Part shown: piece after piece, positions 42,569-52,573 of the stretch | Layout: each line of letters begins with the position of its first letter | Position numbering within the stretch: the stretch's first letter is position 1 | Position numbers and translations under genes: made by a program | The notes under the pieces: generated by a model | The model's database searches: none | What the model was told of the DNA's origin: nothing | Seen by the model: only the letters and a program-made list of their open reading frames with translations | Assembly (NCBI GenBank): GCA_036389395.1 | Contig: DASVPY010000019.1 | Location: 1 to 64,000 of the forward strand | Length of the DNA: 64,000 nucleotides | Direction of reading: 5' to 3' | DNA from: QHXQ01 sp036389395 | GTDB lineage: Bacteria; Acidobacteriota; Blastocatellia; Pyrinomonadales; Pyrinomonadaceae

Positions 42569-43807
42569 TTATTCGTACCGCAGTGCTTCGATGGGGTCAA
42601 GGCGGGCGGCCTTCCACGCGGGCCACATGCCGAAGATGATGCCGACGCTGGCGGAGATGCCGATGCCGACGCCGATGGCCCAGAGCGGCACGAAGGCGGG
42701 CAGCGGCGAGAACTTGTTCATCAACAGGCTGATGCCTTCGCCGACGGCGAGACCGCACAGGCCGCCGATGCCGGTTAAGACCACCGCTTCGATCAAGAAC
42801 TGCGACAGGATGTTCGTGCGCGTCGCGCCGACCGCCTTGCGCACACCGATCTCTCTCGTCCGCTCGGTGACGCTGACGAGCATGATGTTCATGACGCCGA
42901 TGCCGCCGATCATCAGGGCGACGAACGAGATGGCGGTCAGCACGAGCGCGGTCGCGCCGGTCAGTTGGTTGTAGAAGTCGAGCAGAGAGTCTTGCGACGA
43001 GACGCCGAAGTTGTTGGGCGCGCCCGCCGGCACGCGCCGACGCCGCCGCAGCAAGTCCGTGATCTCGTCCTGCACCGGCTTCACTTCGGCGCGCGAGGCG
43101 GGGCGCACGATGACGAAGAAGACGGTCTGCGGCGGCGACACTTCGGGGTAATATTTCTGGTAAGTCGTGTGGGGGATGAAGACCGTGTTGTCGCGCGACT
43201 GGCCGAAGAAGTTGCCCAGGGTCTGCATCACGCCGATGACGCGGAAGGGCGTGCCGCCGAGCTTGATCTCCTTGTCGAGCGGGTCGTCGTACTTGAAGAG
43301 CGCGCGCACCACGTCCTGCGCCAGCACGCAGACGTTGGCCCGCTCCTGCAAGTCGATCTCGTTGACGAAGCGCCCGCGCTCGACGTACTGCGAGTGGGTG
43401 AACTCGTAGTACTGCGAGACGCCGAGGAGCACGGGCGTGTCGGTCTGCTGATCGCCGTAGCGCAGCGTCTCGGAGATTTTGCGGAAGATGGGCGAGACGC
43501 CGACGACGCCCGGCAGTTCGCGCATGGCCGCCGCGTCTTCGAGCGTCAGTTCCTTGCGCTGCCGCTCCTCGGCGTTGGGCGGCCGGCCGAAGCTCGGATC
43601 GAACTTCGAGATGAAGATCGTGTTCGACCCCAGCGACTCGATCTGCTCGGCGAACGCGCGGTTCAAGCCCTGTATGATCGACACCATGAAGGTCAGCGTG
43701 ATCACCCCGATGGCCACGCCCAGGATGGTCAACGCCGACCGCAGCTTATTCGCCCGCAGCGTCTCCACCGCCATCGCCGCCGACTCTTTGATGTCGTCGA
43801 AAGTCAT
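42569..43807 (-). CDS. ABC transporter permease, MacB/FtsX type (copy 3)
   Basis: 412 residues: ETLRANKLRSALTILGVAIG N-terminal helix, periplasmic domain (about 55-280), NIMLVSVTERTREIGVRKAV and the end FGMWPAWKAARLDPIEALRYE. Closest in the core to copy 1. It is followed by a GTTCAA hairpin and preceded 10 nt upstream by the end of the toxin gene. Confidence 0.93.
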   Translation of the reverse strand: MTFDDIKESAAMAVETLRANKLRSALTILGVAIGVITLTFMVSIIQGLNRAFAEQIESLGSNTIFISKFDPSFGRPPNAEERQRKELTLEDAAAMRELPGVVGVSPIFRKISETLRYGDQQTDTPVLLGVSQYYEFTHSQYVERGRFVNEIDLQERANVCVLAQDVVRALFKYDDPLDKEIKLGGTPFRVIGVMQTLGNFFGQSRDNTVFIPHTTYQKYYPEVSPPQTVFFVIVRPASRAEVKPVQDEITDLLRRRRRVPAGAPNNFGVSSQDSLLDFYNQLTGATALVLTAISFVALMIGGIGVMNIMLVSVTERTREIGVRKAVGATRTNILSQFLIEAVVLTGIGGLCGLAVGEGISLLMNKFSPLPAFVPLWAIGVGIGISASVGIIFGMWPAWKAARLDPIEALRYE

Positions 43808-43817
43808 TGACGCAACT

Positions 43818-44303
43818 TCACTCGCCCACGAGCGCGAGCGCCTGATTCATGACCTTGTCGGCCAGATACATGCCGCTTTGCCTTAACTGAACTAAGAGCG
43901 GCCGGGCCGCCGCGACGTGTCCGCGTTGCTTTGCCGTCAGCACCAAGCCGAGCGTGCCGCGCACGGGCAGGTTCAGGGCCGCAGCACAGCGGCGCGCGGC
44001 CGGGTCGTCAATGATCGCGTCCGCGCCGGGATGCGTGTAAGCCCACGCCAGCACCGCCGATTCGCCCGGCCCGAGGCCCCACGCCTGTATCTGCGGCGGG
44101 ATTGCCGGGGACTGACATTCAATCAGCCAGGCGGTTTCAGCCAAAGCGCGCGCGGTCGGATCGTCAAGCCCACGCCGTCGCACTTCCGCCGCGACCGACT
44201 CAGGCACGAGCAGCTCCGGTGTGGCCAGTTGCAGCAGGGACAGCAGACCGGCGCGCGATAGAAAAATCAGAGGCGAGGCGTTGACCACGGCGCGCTCAGC
44301 CAC
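43818..44303 (-). CDS. DUF3368 PIN-like toxin
   Basis: 161 residues. RAVVNASPLIFLSRAGLLSL is the classic DUF3368 opening, where Asn replaces the Asp of PIN. ECQSPAIPPQIQAWGLGPGESAV and ADAIIDDPAARRCAAAL follow, and then GTLGLVLTAKQRG. The family pairs with UPF0175 antitoxins. The start is GTG, overlapping the antitoxin stop by 8 nt. It lies inside a permease cluster and breaks its continuity. Confidence 0.85.
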   Translation of the reverse strand: MAERAVVNASPLIFLSRAGLLSLLQLATPELLVPESVAAEVRRRGLDDPTARALAETAWLIECQSPAIPPQIQAWGLGPGESAVLAWAYTHPGADAIIDDPAARRCAAALNLPVRGTLGLVLTAKQRGHVAAARPLLVQLRQSGMYLADKVMNQALALVGE

Positions 44304-44544
44304 GCTTGAGTTCCTTTGCCAGCTCGGTAAAGTCCACGACGAAGGCGTCCGCGCCCTCGCGTGCCAGGGCGAGCAGGAAATCTACTCGATCCAGCCCGGC
44401 GAGCTGCGCCGCCTTCTCCTGCGAGATGTCGCCGCGCTCGTACCAGTGAATCGCCGCCGCGAGCCGCAGGTCGCGCGCGAACTCCGCGGGCGAGCGGCGC
44501 AGCGCGGCCAGCACCTCGTCATCCAGTTCCAGCGTTATCTCCAT
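44296..44544 (-). CDS. UPF0175 family antitoxin
   Basis: 82 residues: ITLELDDEVLAALRRSPAEF, then the helix-turn-helix-like RGDISQEKAAQLAGLDRVDF and the closing FVVDFTELAKEL. It pairs with the DUF3368 toxin encoded immediately downstream and may repress its own promoter. The ATG at 44544 has GGTGAGG upstream. Confidence 0.87.
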   Translation of the reverse strand: MEITLELDDEVLAALRRSPAEFARDLRLAAAIHWYERGDISQEKAAQLAGLDRVDFLLALAREGADAFVVDFTELAKELKRG

Positions 44545-44586
44545 CACGAACCTCACCGCCCGCGGAGTCGCAACTGTCGGCCGGCC

Positions 44587-45954
44587 TCACTCTGCCCGCA
44601 ACGCCTCAATCGGGTCAAGCTGCGCGGCTGTCCAGGCGGGCCAGATGCCGCTGACGATGCCGACGACGGAGGAGACGGAGACGCCGAGCACCGCCGACCA
44701 GAGGCTAACGAGGAGCGGGAAGGCCATCAGCGCCGAGATGCCGTAGGCGAGACCGAAGCCGCACAGGACGCCGAGCGCGCCGCCGGTCGCCGCCAGCAGC
44801 ATCGCTTCGATCAGGAATTGCAGCAGGATGTCGCGCTGGCGCGCGCCGACCGCTTTGCGGATGCCGATCTCGCGCGTCCGCTCCGTCACACTGACGAGCA
44901 TGATGTTCATGACCACGATGCCGCCGACGACCAGCGAGACGGCGGCGACGCCGATGGTCACGAGGTAGATGTTGGCGGTGGCCTTCGAGTAGAGGTCGAG
45001 GAAGACGGCCTGCGTCTCGATGGTGAAGCCGTCCTCCGCCTCGTTGTTGAGCTGGCCGCGCCGGATGCGCATGATCGTGCGCACCTGATCCTCCGTCTCC
45101 TCGATCAACTCGGCCGAGCGCGCCTGCACGAAGACGACGAGCCGGCCCGTCTTCGGGCCGAAGGCCTTGCGGTAGGTCGGGTACGGGATGTAGACGTAGT
45201 TGTCGCGCGAGAAGCCGAAGATTTTGCCGAGCCGGTCGGGCACGCCGAGGACGCGGTACTCGCGCCCCTCGATGCGTATGATCTGCCCGACGACCTGCGC
45301 GCCCGGCGCGCCGCCGAACAGGTTGTCCACCACGTCCGGCCCGACGATGCACACGTCGCGCCCGGCCGCCTCTTCCGATTCCGTCCACTCGCGCCCGGCC
45401 GTCACGTTGATGTTGTCGAAGCCCAAGACCGAGTGCGTCGTGCCGCGCACGAGCACGCCCTCGGACTTCTGGTCGCCGTGCTTGACGGTGGCCTGCGTGT
45501 TCCAGGCCAGGCCCGTCCCGGCGCAGAGCGTGCAGCCGCGCGCCACCGCCTCGTAGTCCTCGACGACCATGTCCTTGCGGCGGTTGTACTTGACGAACGA
45601 CTCGCGCGAGAGGATGACCAGCGGGAACTTCGAGACCGAGAAGACCGTCGAGCCTTGCGCCGAGAAGGTCTGCGCGACCGTCTTGTCCAGGCCCTTGATG
45701 ATCGTCACGACGGCGATGACCGCCGCCACGCCGACCACGATCCCGATGAGCGTCAGAAACGTCCGCAGCTTGTTCGCGCGCAAACTCCCGCCCGCGATGC
45801 GCAACGACTCCAGCGTCGTCTGCACGAACGCCCAGCGCGCCCGCAGGCTTCGGCGCACGCGCGCGCGTTGGCCGTTGCGCGGCGCGTCGCCGGTCGGCGG
45901 CCGACTCAGCGTCGGCCCGCGCCCGGCAACCGGGATTTGCTCTTCGGTCAGCAT
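44587..45954 (-). CDS. ABC transporter permease, MacB/FtsX type (copy 4)
   Basis: 455 residues, with a longer basic N-terminal tail (residues 1-50) than the other copies, then SLRANKLRTFLTLIGIVVGV. The large periplasmic domain has two extra Cys residues (GCTLCAGTGLAWN). The membrane core is NIMLVSVTERTREIGIRKAV, ending GIWPAWTAAQLDPIEALRAE. The CxxC in the periplasmic domain is not seen in copies 1-3. It is separated from the ATPase gene by a terminator and probably has its own promoter. Confidence 0.93.
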   Translation of the reverse strand: MLTEEQIPVAGRGPTLSRPPTGDAPRNGQRARVRRSLRARWAFVQTTLESLRIAGGSLRANKLRTFLTLIGIVVGVAAVIAVVTIIKGLDKTVAQTFSAQGSTVFSVSKFPLVILSRESFVKYNRRKDMVVEDYEAVARGCTLCAGTGLAWNTQATVKHGDQKSEGVLVRGTTHSVLGFDNINVTAGREWTESEEAAGRDVCIVGPDVVDNLFGGAPGAQVVGQIIRIEGREYRVLGVPDRLGKIFGFSRDNYVYIPYPTYRKAFGPKTGRLVVFVQARSAELIEETEDQVRTIMRIRRGQLNNEAEDGFTIETQAVFLDLYSKATANIYLVTIGVAAVSLVVGGIVVMNIMLVSVTERTREIGIRKAVGARQRDILLQFLIEAMLLAATGGALGVLCGFGLAYGISALMAFPLLVSLWSAVLGVSVSSVVGIVSGIWPAWTAAQLDPIEALRAE

Positions 45955-46043
45955 GGGGGAACTCTGGAAACCGCCGCCTCGAACCGCCGCGCGCCCGCCG
46001 CACGGTGACACCCTAACTACTAAGACGGACGGGCGGCGGTTTT

Positions 46044-46049
46044 ATTGTA
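46044..46049 (-). promoter_or_regulatory. Candidate -10 box for permease copy 4
   Basis: TACAAT on the minus strand (46049-46044), about 90 nt before the permease start and just downstream of the terminator of the ATPase gene. The -35 is weak (T-rich terminator tract). Confidence 0.4.
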
Positions 46050-46065
46050 CCGGCCGCCAGAAGCG

Positions 46066-46102
46066 AAAAAGCGCGGCGAGCCGGCAACCCGACTCGCCGC
46101 GC
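46066..46102 (-). terminator. Intrinsic terminator after the MacB-type ATPase gene
   Basis: On the minus strand GCGCGGCGAG (46102-46093) pairs with CTCGCCGCGC (46080-46071) and is followed by TTTTTCGC. It ends the MFP-cupin-ATPase operon before permease copy 4. Confidence 0.85.
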
Positions 46103-46127
46103 CGCACGGGCGGCCGTCGAGCCGAGC

Positions 46128-46913
<786 letters not shown>

Positions 46914-46918
46914 TACGG

Positions 46919-47278
46919 TTAACTCCCGGCAGCCGGGGGCTGCGCCGAGGGGACTTCGCCGCCCGCCGGGCCGTAGAAGAAGACCCAGACGGCGAAGTCG
47001 TCGGTGAAATTCTCGAAGCGGTGGACGACGCCCGCGGGCGCGAACAGGAAGTCGCCCGGCCCGAAGGGGCGGCGCGCGTCCGCGCTGACGAACTCGCCCG
47101 TGCCTTCGGCGACGACGTAAATCTCGTCGCGCGCGTGCGGCCCTTGGGGGTCGTAGCCGCGCGGGGCGTAGAGCTTGACCTCCAGCGTGCCGTGCGCGAA
47201 CAGGCGGACGGAGCGCTCGGCCGGCTCGGCGGCCAAACGCTCCAACGCCTCCGCGAACGTGACGCCGATGGTGGTCAT
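46919..47278 (-). CDS. Cupin-domain protein in the export operon
   Basis: 119 residues, single cupin barrel. Motif 1 is GPHARDEIYVVAEGTGEFV and motif 2 is PGDFLFAPAGVVHRFENF, with His/Glu/His metal ligands in place. An N-terminal helix (FAEALERLAAEP) precedes the barrel, and the C-terminus is Ala/Pro-rich. Possibly a small-molecule sensor or metal-dependent enzyme tied to the export system. It lies between the MFP (18 nt) and ATPase (5 nt) genes, so it is co-transcribed with them. Confidence 0.87.
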   Translation of the reverse strand: MTTIGVTFAEALERLAAEPAERSVRLFAHGTLEVKLYAPRGYDPQGPHARDEIYVVAEGTGEFVSADARRPFGPGDFLFAPAGVVHRFENFTDDFAVWVFFYGPAGGEVPSAQPPAAGS

Positions 47279-47296
47279 AGTCCGAATCGTCCGCGC

Positions 47297-48871
47297 TTAC
47301 TTCGCCTCGTTGGCGTTCGCGTTGCCCTCGCCGGGCTTGCGCGTCTGCTTCTTGACGGTCGCGTTGTCCTTGAGCGTCCTGAGCACGCGGCTCGGGCCTG
47401 TGATGACCTCGACGCCCGGCTGCAAGCCGCTCGTGATCTCGATGTCGGACTCGCCGGTGATGCCGGTCTCGACCTGCACGAACTTGACCTTGTTGCCTTG
47501 CAGGACGTAGACGCCCTTGATGTCCTTCGGCTTCTCGCCGTTGGGCGCGGGGGCGGGCGTGCCGCCCTGCGGCGTCGCGCCGGGCGTCGGCGTCGGCGCG
47601 GGCTTCTCGATGACGGCCTGCAACGGCACGGCCACGACGTTCTGCTTGGTCTTGGTCGTGATCGTGGCGGTCGCGGTCATGCCGGGGCGCAGCGAGTCGC
47701 GCAACTCGTTCGGCAACTGGCTCATGTCCAGCCCGATGACGACCTTGAACTCCTTGGCCTCTTGCACGTTGACGCGATCCTGCAAGCCGCCCGAAGACGT
47801 GGCCGACTTGCCGACCGCGAGCGGGTTCTTCTGCACGACCTTGCCGACCAACTCGCGGTCGCCCATCGCGTCCACCTTGATCTTGACGGGCTGATCGACC
47901 TCGACCTCTTTGATCTCGGTCTCGTCCACGTTCACCTCGACGTTGATGGCCGACATGTCGGCGATGGTCATGAGCGGCGTGGACGAGAAGTTGGCGAGGG
48001 CGAACTGACCTTGGCGGGCCGGGATGTCGGCGACGACGCCGGTCAGGGGCGAAAGCTGCGTCGCCTTGTTGCGCTGGCTCACGTCGCCGCGCAGGAGCGC
48101 CTGTTGCTGGTTGACGCGCGCCTCGCTCGACTTGACCGACGAGAGCGCGCGCTGCACGCCGATCTGCGCGTCCTTCACGTTGACGCGCGCCTGGTTGACG
48201 CGCGCCTTCGACTCTTCGATGGCGATCTTGCGCTGCTCAAGCTCGGCCTGCGCCGTGCGCAGCGCGACCTGCGCCGTCTCCACGCGGTCGCGCGCCGCGT
48301 CGTACTCGACGCGCGAGGCGACGCCCGACTCGACCAACTGCGTCGAGCGTTTCAACTCGCGGTTCGCCGTGTTGAGATCGACCTGCGCGCGATCCACGCT
48401 CGTCTGCGCCGAGACGACCGCCTGCCGCGCCTGCGCGAGACTCGCCTCGGCCACGCTCAGCGCCTGCTGCTGCTGCGAGACGTTGTTCTCGGCCGACGTG
48501 ACGGCGGTGCGCGCGTTCTGCACGTCGCTGTAGGCGACCTGCACCGCGGCGGCTTGCGCCTCCTGCCCGGACTGGAGCTGCGTCGGGTCGAGCCGCACGA
48601 GCGGCTGCCCCTGCGTCACGTGGTCGCCGGGGTTGACGTAAATCTCCTCAATGCGCCCCGCGACCTCGCTCGTCAGGTTGATGAACTTGATGGGGCGGAC
48701 TTCGCCCGACGCGGTCACGGTCGAGCGCAGTTCGGGGCGCGCCTCGACCTTGACGACCGTCACCTCCGGCTCGTCCTTGCGCCCGGCGGCGATGCTGATG
48801 ATCACGACGATGGCGACCACGGCCACGGCGGCGACCGAAATAACAATCTTCTTCTTGCGGCTCAGGGCCAT
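47297..48871 (-). CDS. Membrane fusion protein (MacA/HlyD type)
   Basis: 524 residues. An N-terminal membrane anchor (KKKIVISVAAVAVVAIVVII) and a first biotinyl-lipoyl half (VAGRIEEIYVNPGDHVTQGQ) come first. A long alpha-hairpin coiled coil (about 105-270, rich in Gln/Ala/Val) follows. The second lipoyl half (ATQLSPLTGVVADIPARQGQ), a beta-barrel and a C-terminal membrane-proximal domain with a Pro/Thr linker complete it. The hairpin is longer than in E. coli MacA (371 residues total), perhaps spanning more of the periplasm to an outer-membrane channel. AGAAGGAACG precedes the ATG. First gene of the export operon. Confidence 0.92.
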   Translation of the reverse strand: MALSRKKKIVISVAAVAVVAIVVIISIAAGRKDEPEVTVVKVEARPELRSTVTASGEVRPIKFINLTSEVAGRIEEIYVNPGDHVTQGQPLVRLDPTQLQSGQEAQAAAVQVAYSDVQNARTAVTSAENNVSQQQQALSVAEASLAQARQAVVSAQTSVDRAQVDLNTANRELKRSTQLVESGVASRVEYDAARDRVETAQVALRTAQAELEQRKIAIEESKARVNQARVNVKDAQIGVQRALSSVKSSEARVNQQQALLRGDVSQRNKATQLSPLTGVVADIPARQGQFALANFSSTPLMTIADMSAINVEVNVDETEIKEVEVDQPVKIKVDAMGDRELVGKVVQKNPLAVGKSATSSGGLQDRVNVQEAKEFKVVIGLDMSQLPNELRDSLRPGMTATATITTKTKQNVVAVPLQAVIEKPAPTPTPGATPQGGTPAPAPNGEKPKDIKGVYVLQGNKVKFVQVETGITGESDIEITSGLQPGVEVITGPSRVLRTLKDNATVKKQTRKPGEGNANANEAK

Positions 48872-49178
48872 GATTCCTACGTTCCTTCTGGTTAAGGGGA
48901 TTAAGTGCCAGTCGGGCGAACCGTCGAGCTTGGCATGAGCCGGCGGGGCTTGTCAAAACCCGCGCATCCGAAACCGCCCGCGCTCACGTCCGGTCTCTCT
49001 TACGTCAAAATGGCGCAGGCAGTTTCAACAGAAAGTAACAAAAATCCGGCTCGTGCGGGGCCGCCCGCGCCGGGGCGGGGCGATATGGGTTGTGATGCGG
49101 CGCGCGGCGTTATAACTGCTTCGCGCGGCCCGCGCGGCCGTGCGCGCGCACCGGTCAAGGTCGTGCGGCCAAACGCTG

Positions 49179-49208
49179 TTGGCGCGCGTTTCCGTTTCGC
49201 GTTACAAT
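49179..49208 (+). promoter_or_regulatory. Candidate promoter of the FHA/kinase cluster
   Basis: TTGGCG (49179-49184), an 18-nt spacer and TACAAT (49203-49208), about 100 nt before the FHA gene start. The divergent gap 48872-49317 holds no gene I can support. Confidence 0.5.
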
Positions 49209-49317
49209 GTGGCGCTTTCGGCCGGGGGCTGTTTCCGACGGCGGGCGTCGCCAGAGTCAGCCCGTGGCCGTTGCGCCCTTGCCCGCGTGCCGCCCGCTCG
49301 ACGCGGCGTTCAAGCAC

Positions 49318-49845
49318 ATGATTACCTGCAACAAGTGTCAGACGGTGAACACCGACGACGCGCAATACTGCGACGAGTGCGGCGCGCCGCTCGACCGCCA
49401 GCGCCAGGCGGCCGCCGCGCCGCCCGTCGCGCTCTCGGAGGCGGCGGCGGTGAACTCGGCCGCGCCCGCCTGGCGCGCGGCCGCCGCCAAGCCGCCTGCC
49501 CCGGAGGGCACGCACGCCCTGCTGACCATCCAGCGCGGGCGCTCGGCCGGCAAAGAGTTTCCCTTGCACGACGACGAGTCGTACATCGGCCGCTGGGACG
49601 CCGACAGCGGCATCTTCCCCGACGTTGATCTGGACGCCGACGACCCGGAGGCGAAGGTCTCGCGCCGCCACGCGCGCATCACCTTGCGCGCCGGGCAGTA
49701 TTTCATCGAAGACCTCGGCTCGACCAACGGCACGTTCATCAACCGCGGCCGCCGGCTCCTGCCCGGCGACCGCCAGCCCCTGCGCGACGGCGACGAGATC
49801 ATCATCGGGAAGACGTTTCTCAGCTTTAAGGTGTTAGCGAGTTAG
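49318..49845 (+). CDS. Zinc-ribbon and FHA-domain protein
   Basis: 175 residues. N-terminal zinc ribbon (MITCNKCQTVNTDDAQYCDE) followed by an Ala-rich linker and a C-terminal FHA domain (about 85-175) with SYIGRWDADSG, KVSRRHARI and EDLGSTNGTFINRG, the phosphothreonine-binding residues. It probably reads Thr phosphorylation by the kinase encoded next. The ATG at 49318 is preferred to an upstream in-frame ATG because the ribbon starts there. Confidence 0.87.
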   Translation: MITCNKCQTVNTDDAQYCDECGAPLDRQRQAAAAPPVALSEAAAVNSAAPAWRAAAAKPPAPEGTHALLTIQRGRSAGKEFPLHDDESYIGRWDADSGIFPDVDLDADDPEAKVSRRHARITLRAGQYFIEDLGSTNGTFINRGRRLLPGDRQPLRDGDEIIIGKTFLSFKVLAS

Positions 49846-49981
49846 TAGTTCGTTATTGGTTAACTGTTAACGGCTAGTTGTTGCTCGTACGGACAGGTAA
49901 AGCGCACGGCGACGAACGACAAGCCGGCAACAGGGAACTAAAGACAAAGAACTAAGCACTGTTAACAAAGCTCTAAATTCG

Positions 49982-51913
49982 ATGCCCCACTGTCCTCAAT
50001 GTGGCACGAGCGCCGGGCCGGAGGATCGCTTCTGCGGCGACTGCGGCACGCCGCTACCTGTGTCCGCGCCCGCCGCGCCCGACCCCGCGCCGCCGCAAGA
50101 CCCGCCCGCCCGCGCCGCCGCGGATGCGCACGCCGACGCGCCGGGCGGCGAACCCGCGCCCGCGGCCGAAGCCACAGGCGAGATAGCCGACGAGCCGGCC
50201 CCGCCCGCCGCGCACGCGGCCGCGGCCGGCGCGGCCGCCGCACCCGCACGCGCCGCGAGCGCCGCGCCCGAGTCGGGCGACGCGGCAGCCGCCACGGGCG
50301 AGAGTGAAGGAGTAGGAACCGGCGCGGCCGAAGACCAGAGCGTGAGTGGGCGCGTCGGCGCTGATGCGGACGAGCGCGCCGGTGCTGGCGCGGGCGAACG
50401 AGCCGGCGCTGACACGGGCGAGCGTGCCGACACGAGCGAGGGCGCGGGCGGGCGCGTCGCGCCGGCCGCGCCTACGTCGGCGGCGGGCGAGGCTTGGCCG
50501 ACGGGCGCGGCGCGCACTGTGCGCGGCGGCTCGACCGGCGGGCGCGCGCGTGCCGCCACCAAGCAGCTTGAGCCGGGCACGGTGCTCTACGCGCGCTACG
50601 AGATCGTGCGGCGCGTGGGCGGCGGCGGCATGGGCGCGGTCTACCTCGCGCGCGACAAGAACCTCGGCGATCAGCCCCGCGCCGTCAAGGAGATGATCCA
50701 GGCGAACATTGACGAGACGCAACACGAGAAGGCGGTCAACGACTTCAAGCGCGAGTCCATGCTGCTCGCCGCGCTCGAACACCCATCGATCCCGACCATC
50801 TACGACTACTTCTACGACGAGCGCGCCGCCCGCTTCTACCTCGTCATGAAATACATCTCCGGCGGCGACCTGCTCGCCCGGCTGCGCAACGCGCAAGCCG
50901 GCCGGCTCGACGAGAAGACCGTCGCCGACTGGGGCGTGCAGGCCGCGGACGTGCTCCACTACCTGCACAGCCGGAACCCGCCGATCATCTACCGCGACTT
51001 GAAGCCCGCGAACCTGATGCTCGACGGCAACACGGGCCGCGTCATGCTCATAGACTTCGGCATCGCGCGCTGGGTGCAGAAGGAGGAGAAGGGCGTCACC
51101 GCCGTCGGCACGATGGGCTACGCGCCGCCCGAACTCTTCAGCGGCAAGGTCGTGCCCGCGTCCGACGTGTACTCGCTGGGCGCGACGATGTTCCACCTGC
51201 TGACCGGCGCAGACCCGCAGGACAACCCGCTGCTCATCTTCGATTTCACCAAGCACCCGCGCCCGCGCCAGCTCGCGCCCGCGCTCTCGAACGAGATGGA
51301 AGCGATCCTGATGCGCGCCGTCGAGTACAAGCCGGAGGATCGTTTCCGCACGGCCGGCGAGATGCGCGACGCGCTCGCCACGCACCTCGAACGCCTGCGC
51401 GCCGGGCAGGTGACTTACGGCGTGCCGCACGCGCCCGACGCCTCAGGCCCGAAGACCATGCAGGTCGAGATGGTCTACTGCGGCTTCTGCGGCGGGCGCA
51501 TCGCGGCCGACGATCTCTACTGCGCGCACTGCGGGCAGCGTCAACCGCTGGCGGTGGCCTCCGCCGCCCTGCGCACGGCGCGCGCCACCGCCAAGCTCGT
51601 CGTCATGGGCACGACCGAGTTGGACTCCTCGTACCAGTTGCACAAGGAGTCGAGCCTCGTCGGGCGCACCGATCCGAACTCGAACATCTTCCCCGAAGTC
51701 GATCTCTCCCGCTTCGATCCGCACACGAAGGTCTCGCGCCGCCACGCGCGCATCTTCCGCAAGGGCGACGTGTACCTGGTCGAAGACCTCGGCTCGGTCA
51801 ACGGCACGGTCGTCAACGACACGCTCCGGCTCGCCCCGCACCAGCCGCGCGCCTTAGAGAGCGGCGACAAACTCCGCCTCGGCGAGACGACGCTGCATTT
51901 TTTGATTGGCTGA
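49982..51913 (+). CDS. Ser/Thr protein kinase with zinc ribbons and FHA domain
   Basis: 643 residues. Zinc ribbon 1 (residues 1-25), an Ala/Gly/Glu-rich low-complexity stretch (about 25-195), kinase domain (about 200-470), zinc ribbon 2 (about 498-520) and C-terminal FHA (about 555-643). Kinase motifs are complete: GGGGMGAVYLARD glycine loop, AVKEM lysine, YRDLKPANLML catalytic loop with the usual His replaced by Tyr, IDFGIAR and GTMGYAPPE. There is no transmembrane helix, so it is cytosolic, unlike PknB. The low-complexity stretch is a run of GAGERAGADTGERAD-like repeats. Confidence 0.93.
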   Translation: MPHCPQCGTSAGPEDRFCGDCGTPLPVSAPAAPDPAPPQDPPARAAADAHADAPGGEPAPAAEATGEIADEPAPPAAHAAAAGAAAAPARAASAAPESGDAAAATGESEGVGTGAAEDQSVSGRVGADADERAGAGAGERAGADTGERADTSEGAGGRVAPAAPTSAAGEAWPTGAARTVRGGSTGGRARAATKQLEPGTVLYARYEIVRRVGGGGMGAVYLARDKNLGDQPRAVKEMIQANIDETQHEKAVNDFKRESMLLAALEHPSIPTIYDYFYDERAARFYLVMKYISGGDLLARLRNAQAGRLDEKTVADWGVQAADVLHYLHSRNPPIIYRDLKPANLMLDGNTGRVMLIDFGIARWVQKEEKGVTAVGTMGYAPPELFSGKVVPASDVYSLGATMFHLLTGADPQDNPLLIFDFTKHPRPRQLAPALSNEMEAILMRAVEYKPEDRFRTAGEMRDALATHLERLRAGQVTYGVPHAPDASGPKTMQVEMVYCGFCGGRIAADDLYCAHCGQRQPLAVASAALRTARATAKLVVMGTTELDSSYQLHKESSLVGRTDPNSNIFPEVDLSRFDPHTKVSRRHARIFRKGDVYLVEDLGSVNGTVVNDTLRLAPHQPRALESGDKLRLGETTLHFLIG

Positions 51914-51924
51914 AGAGAAGACGT

Positions 51925-52070
51925 GACGGCAGGAGGCAGGAATCAGAAGTCAGAAGCCAGAATGAAGAAGCCGGCCCGCTAGCTTCCGACTTGTGACCAC
52001 CAGACTCCTTAATTCTTTCTCCCGTGTTCTTTCTTCCGGCTTCTGACTCCTGACTTCTGGCTTCTAACGA
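51925..52070. repeat. Intergenic hairpin, CAGAAGT heptad type
   Basis: GGCAGGAATCAGAAGTCAGA... (from 51932) pairs with the TTCTGACTCCTGACTTCTGG arm (to 52066). It lies between the kinase and RDD genes, immediately before the RDD start. Confidence 0.82.
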
Positions 52071-52075
52071 CTTTC

Positions 52076-52552
52076 ATGGGTTGGGCGATGACAAGCGGTG
52101 AGAGTGTGGTGTTGGCGGGGCGCGAGGCGCGCGCGCCGTTCGCGTTGCGGTGCGGCGCGTGGCTGGTTGATTACGTCGTGGTCGTCGGCATCGCGGCGTG
52201 CGCGACGCTCGTCGCGCGTATGTTCGGCGGCGGCTCGCGCGCCGCGGGCGACGCGCTCATGGACACCGGCTTCGTGATCGCGCTCGCCGCCAGCGCGTTG
52301 AACTTCGTCGTGCTGCCGGGCCTCGCGGGCCGCACCGTGGGCAAGTGGCTCACGGGGCTGCGCATCGAGCGGCGCGACGGCGAGCCGGTCAGCTTCCTGC
52401 GGGCGCTCTTGCGCCACACGGTCGGCTACCTCGCCACGCTGCTGACCGCGGGTCTCGGCTTCCTCGTCGCCGGGTTCAACCGGGAGGGGCGCGCGCTCCA
52501 CGATCTGATCGCGGGCACGGTGGTCGTGCGCGACACGGGCGCGCTGCGCTAG
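52076..52552 (+). CDS. RDD family membrane protein
   Basis: 158 residues with three or four helices. RDD hallmarks are the RCGAWLVDYVVVVGIAACA helix with Arg/Asp, GRTVGKWLTGLRIERRDG and GRALHDLIAGTVVV. Family members are small transport-like or envelope proteins of uncertain function. In acidobacterial and actinobacterial genomes they often lie beside FHA/kinase genes. The next gene starts 22 nt later. Confidence 0.85.
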   Translation: MGWAMTSGESVVLAGREARAPFALRCGAWLVDYVVVVGIAACATLVARMFGGGSRAAGDALMDTGFVIALAASALNFVVLPGLAGRTVGKWLTGLRIERRDGEPVSFLRALLRHTVGYLATLLTAGLGFLVAGFNREGRALHDLIAGTVVVRDTGALR

Positions 52553-52573
52553 CACGCGGGCAAACGGATTCAG

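Noticed and set aside
49846..49981. Possible further hairpin element (GTTAGTAG/AACTAAG units) before the kinase gene
   Set aside because: Pairing is patchy and cannot be drawn with confidence. At most a decayed member of the family.
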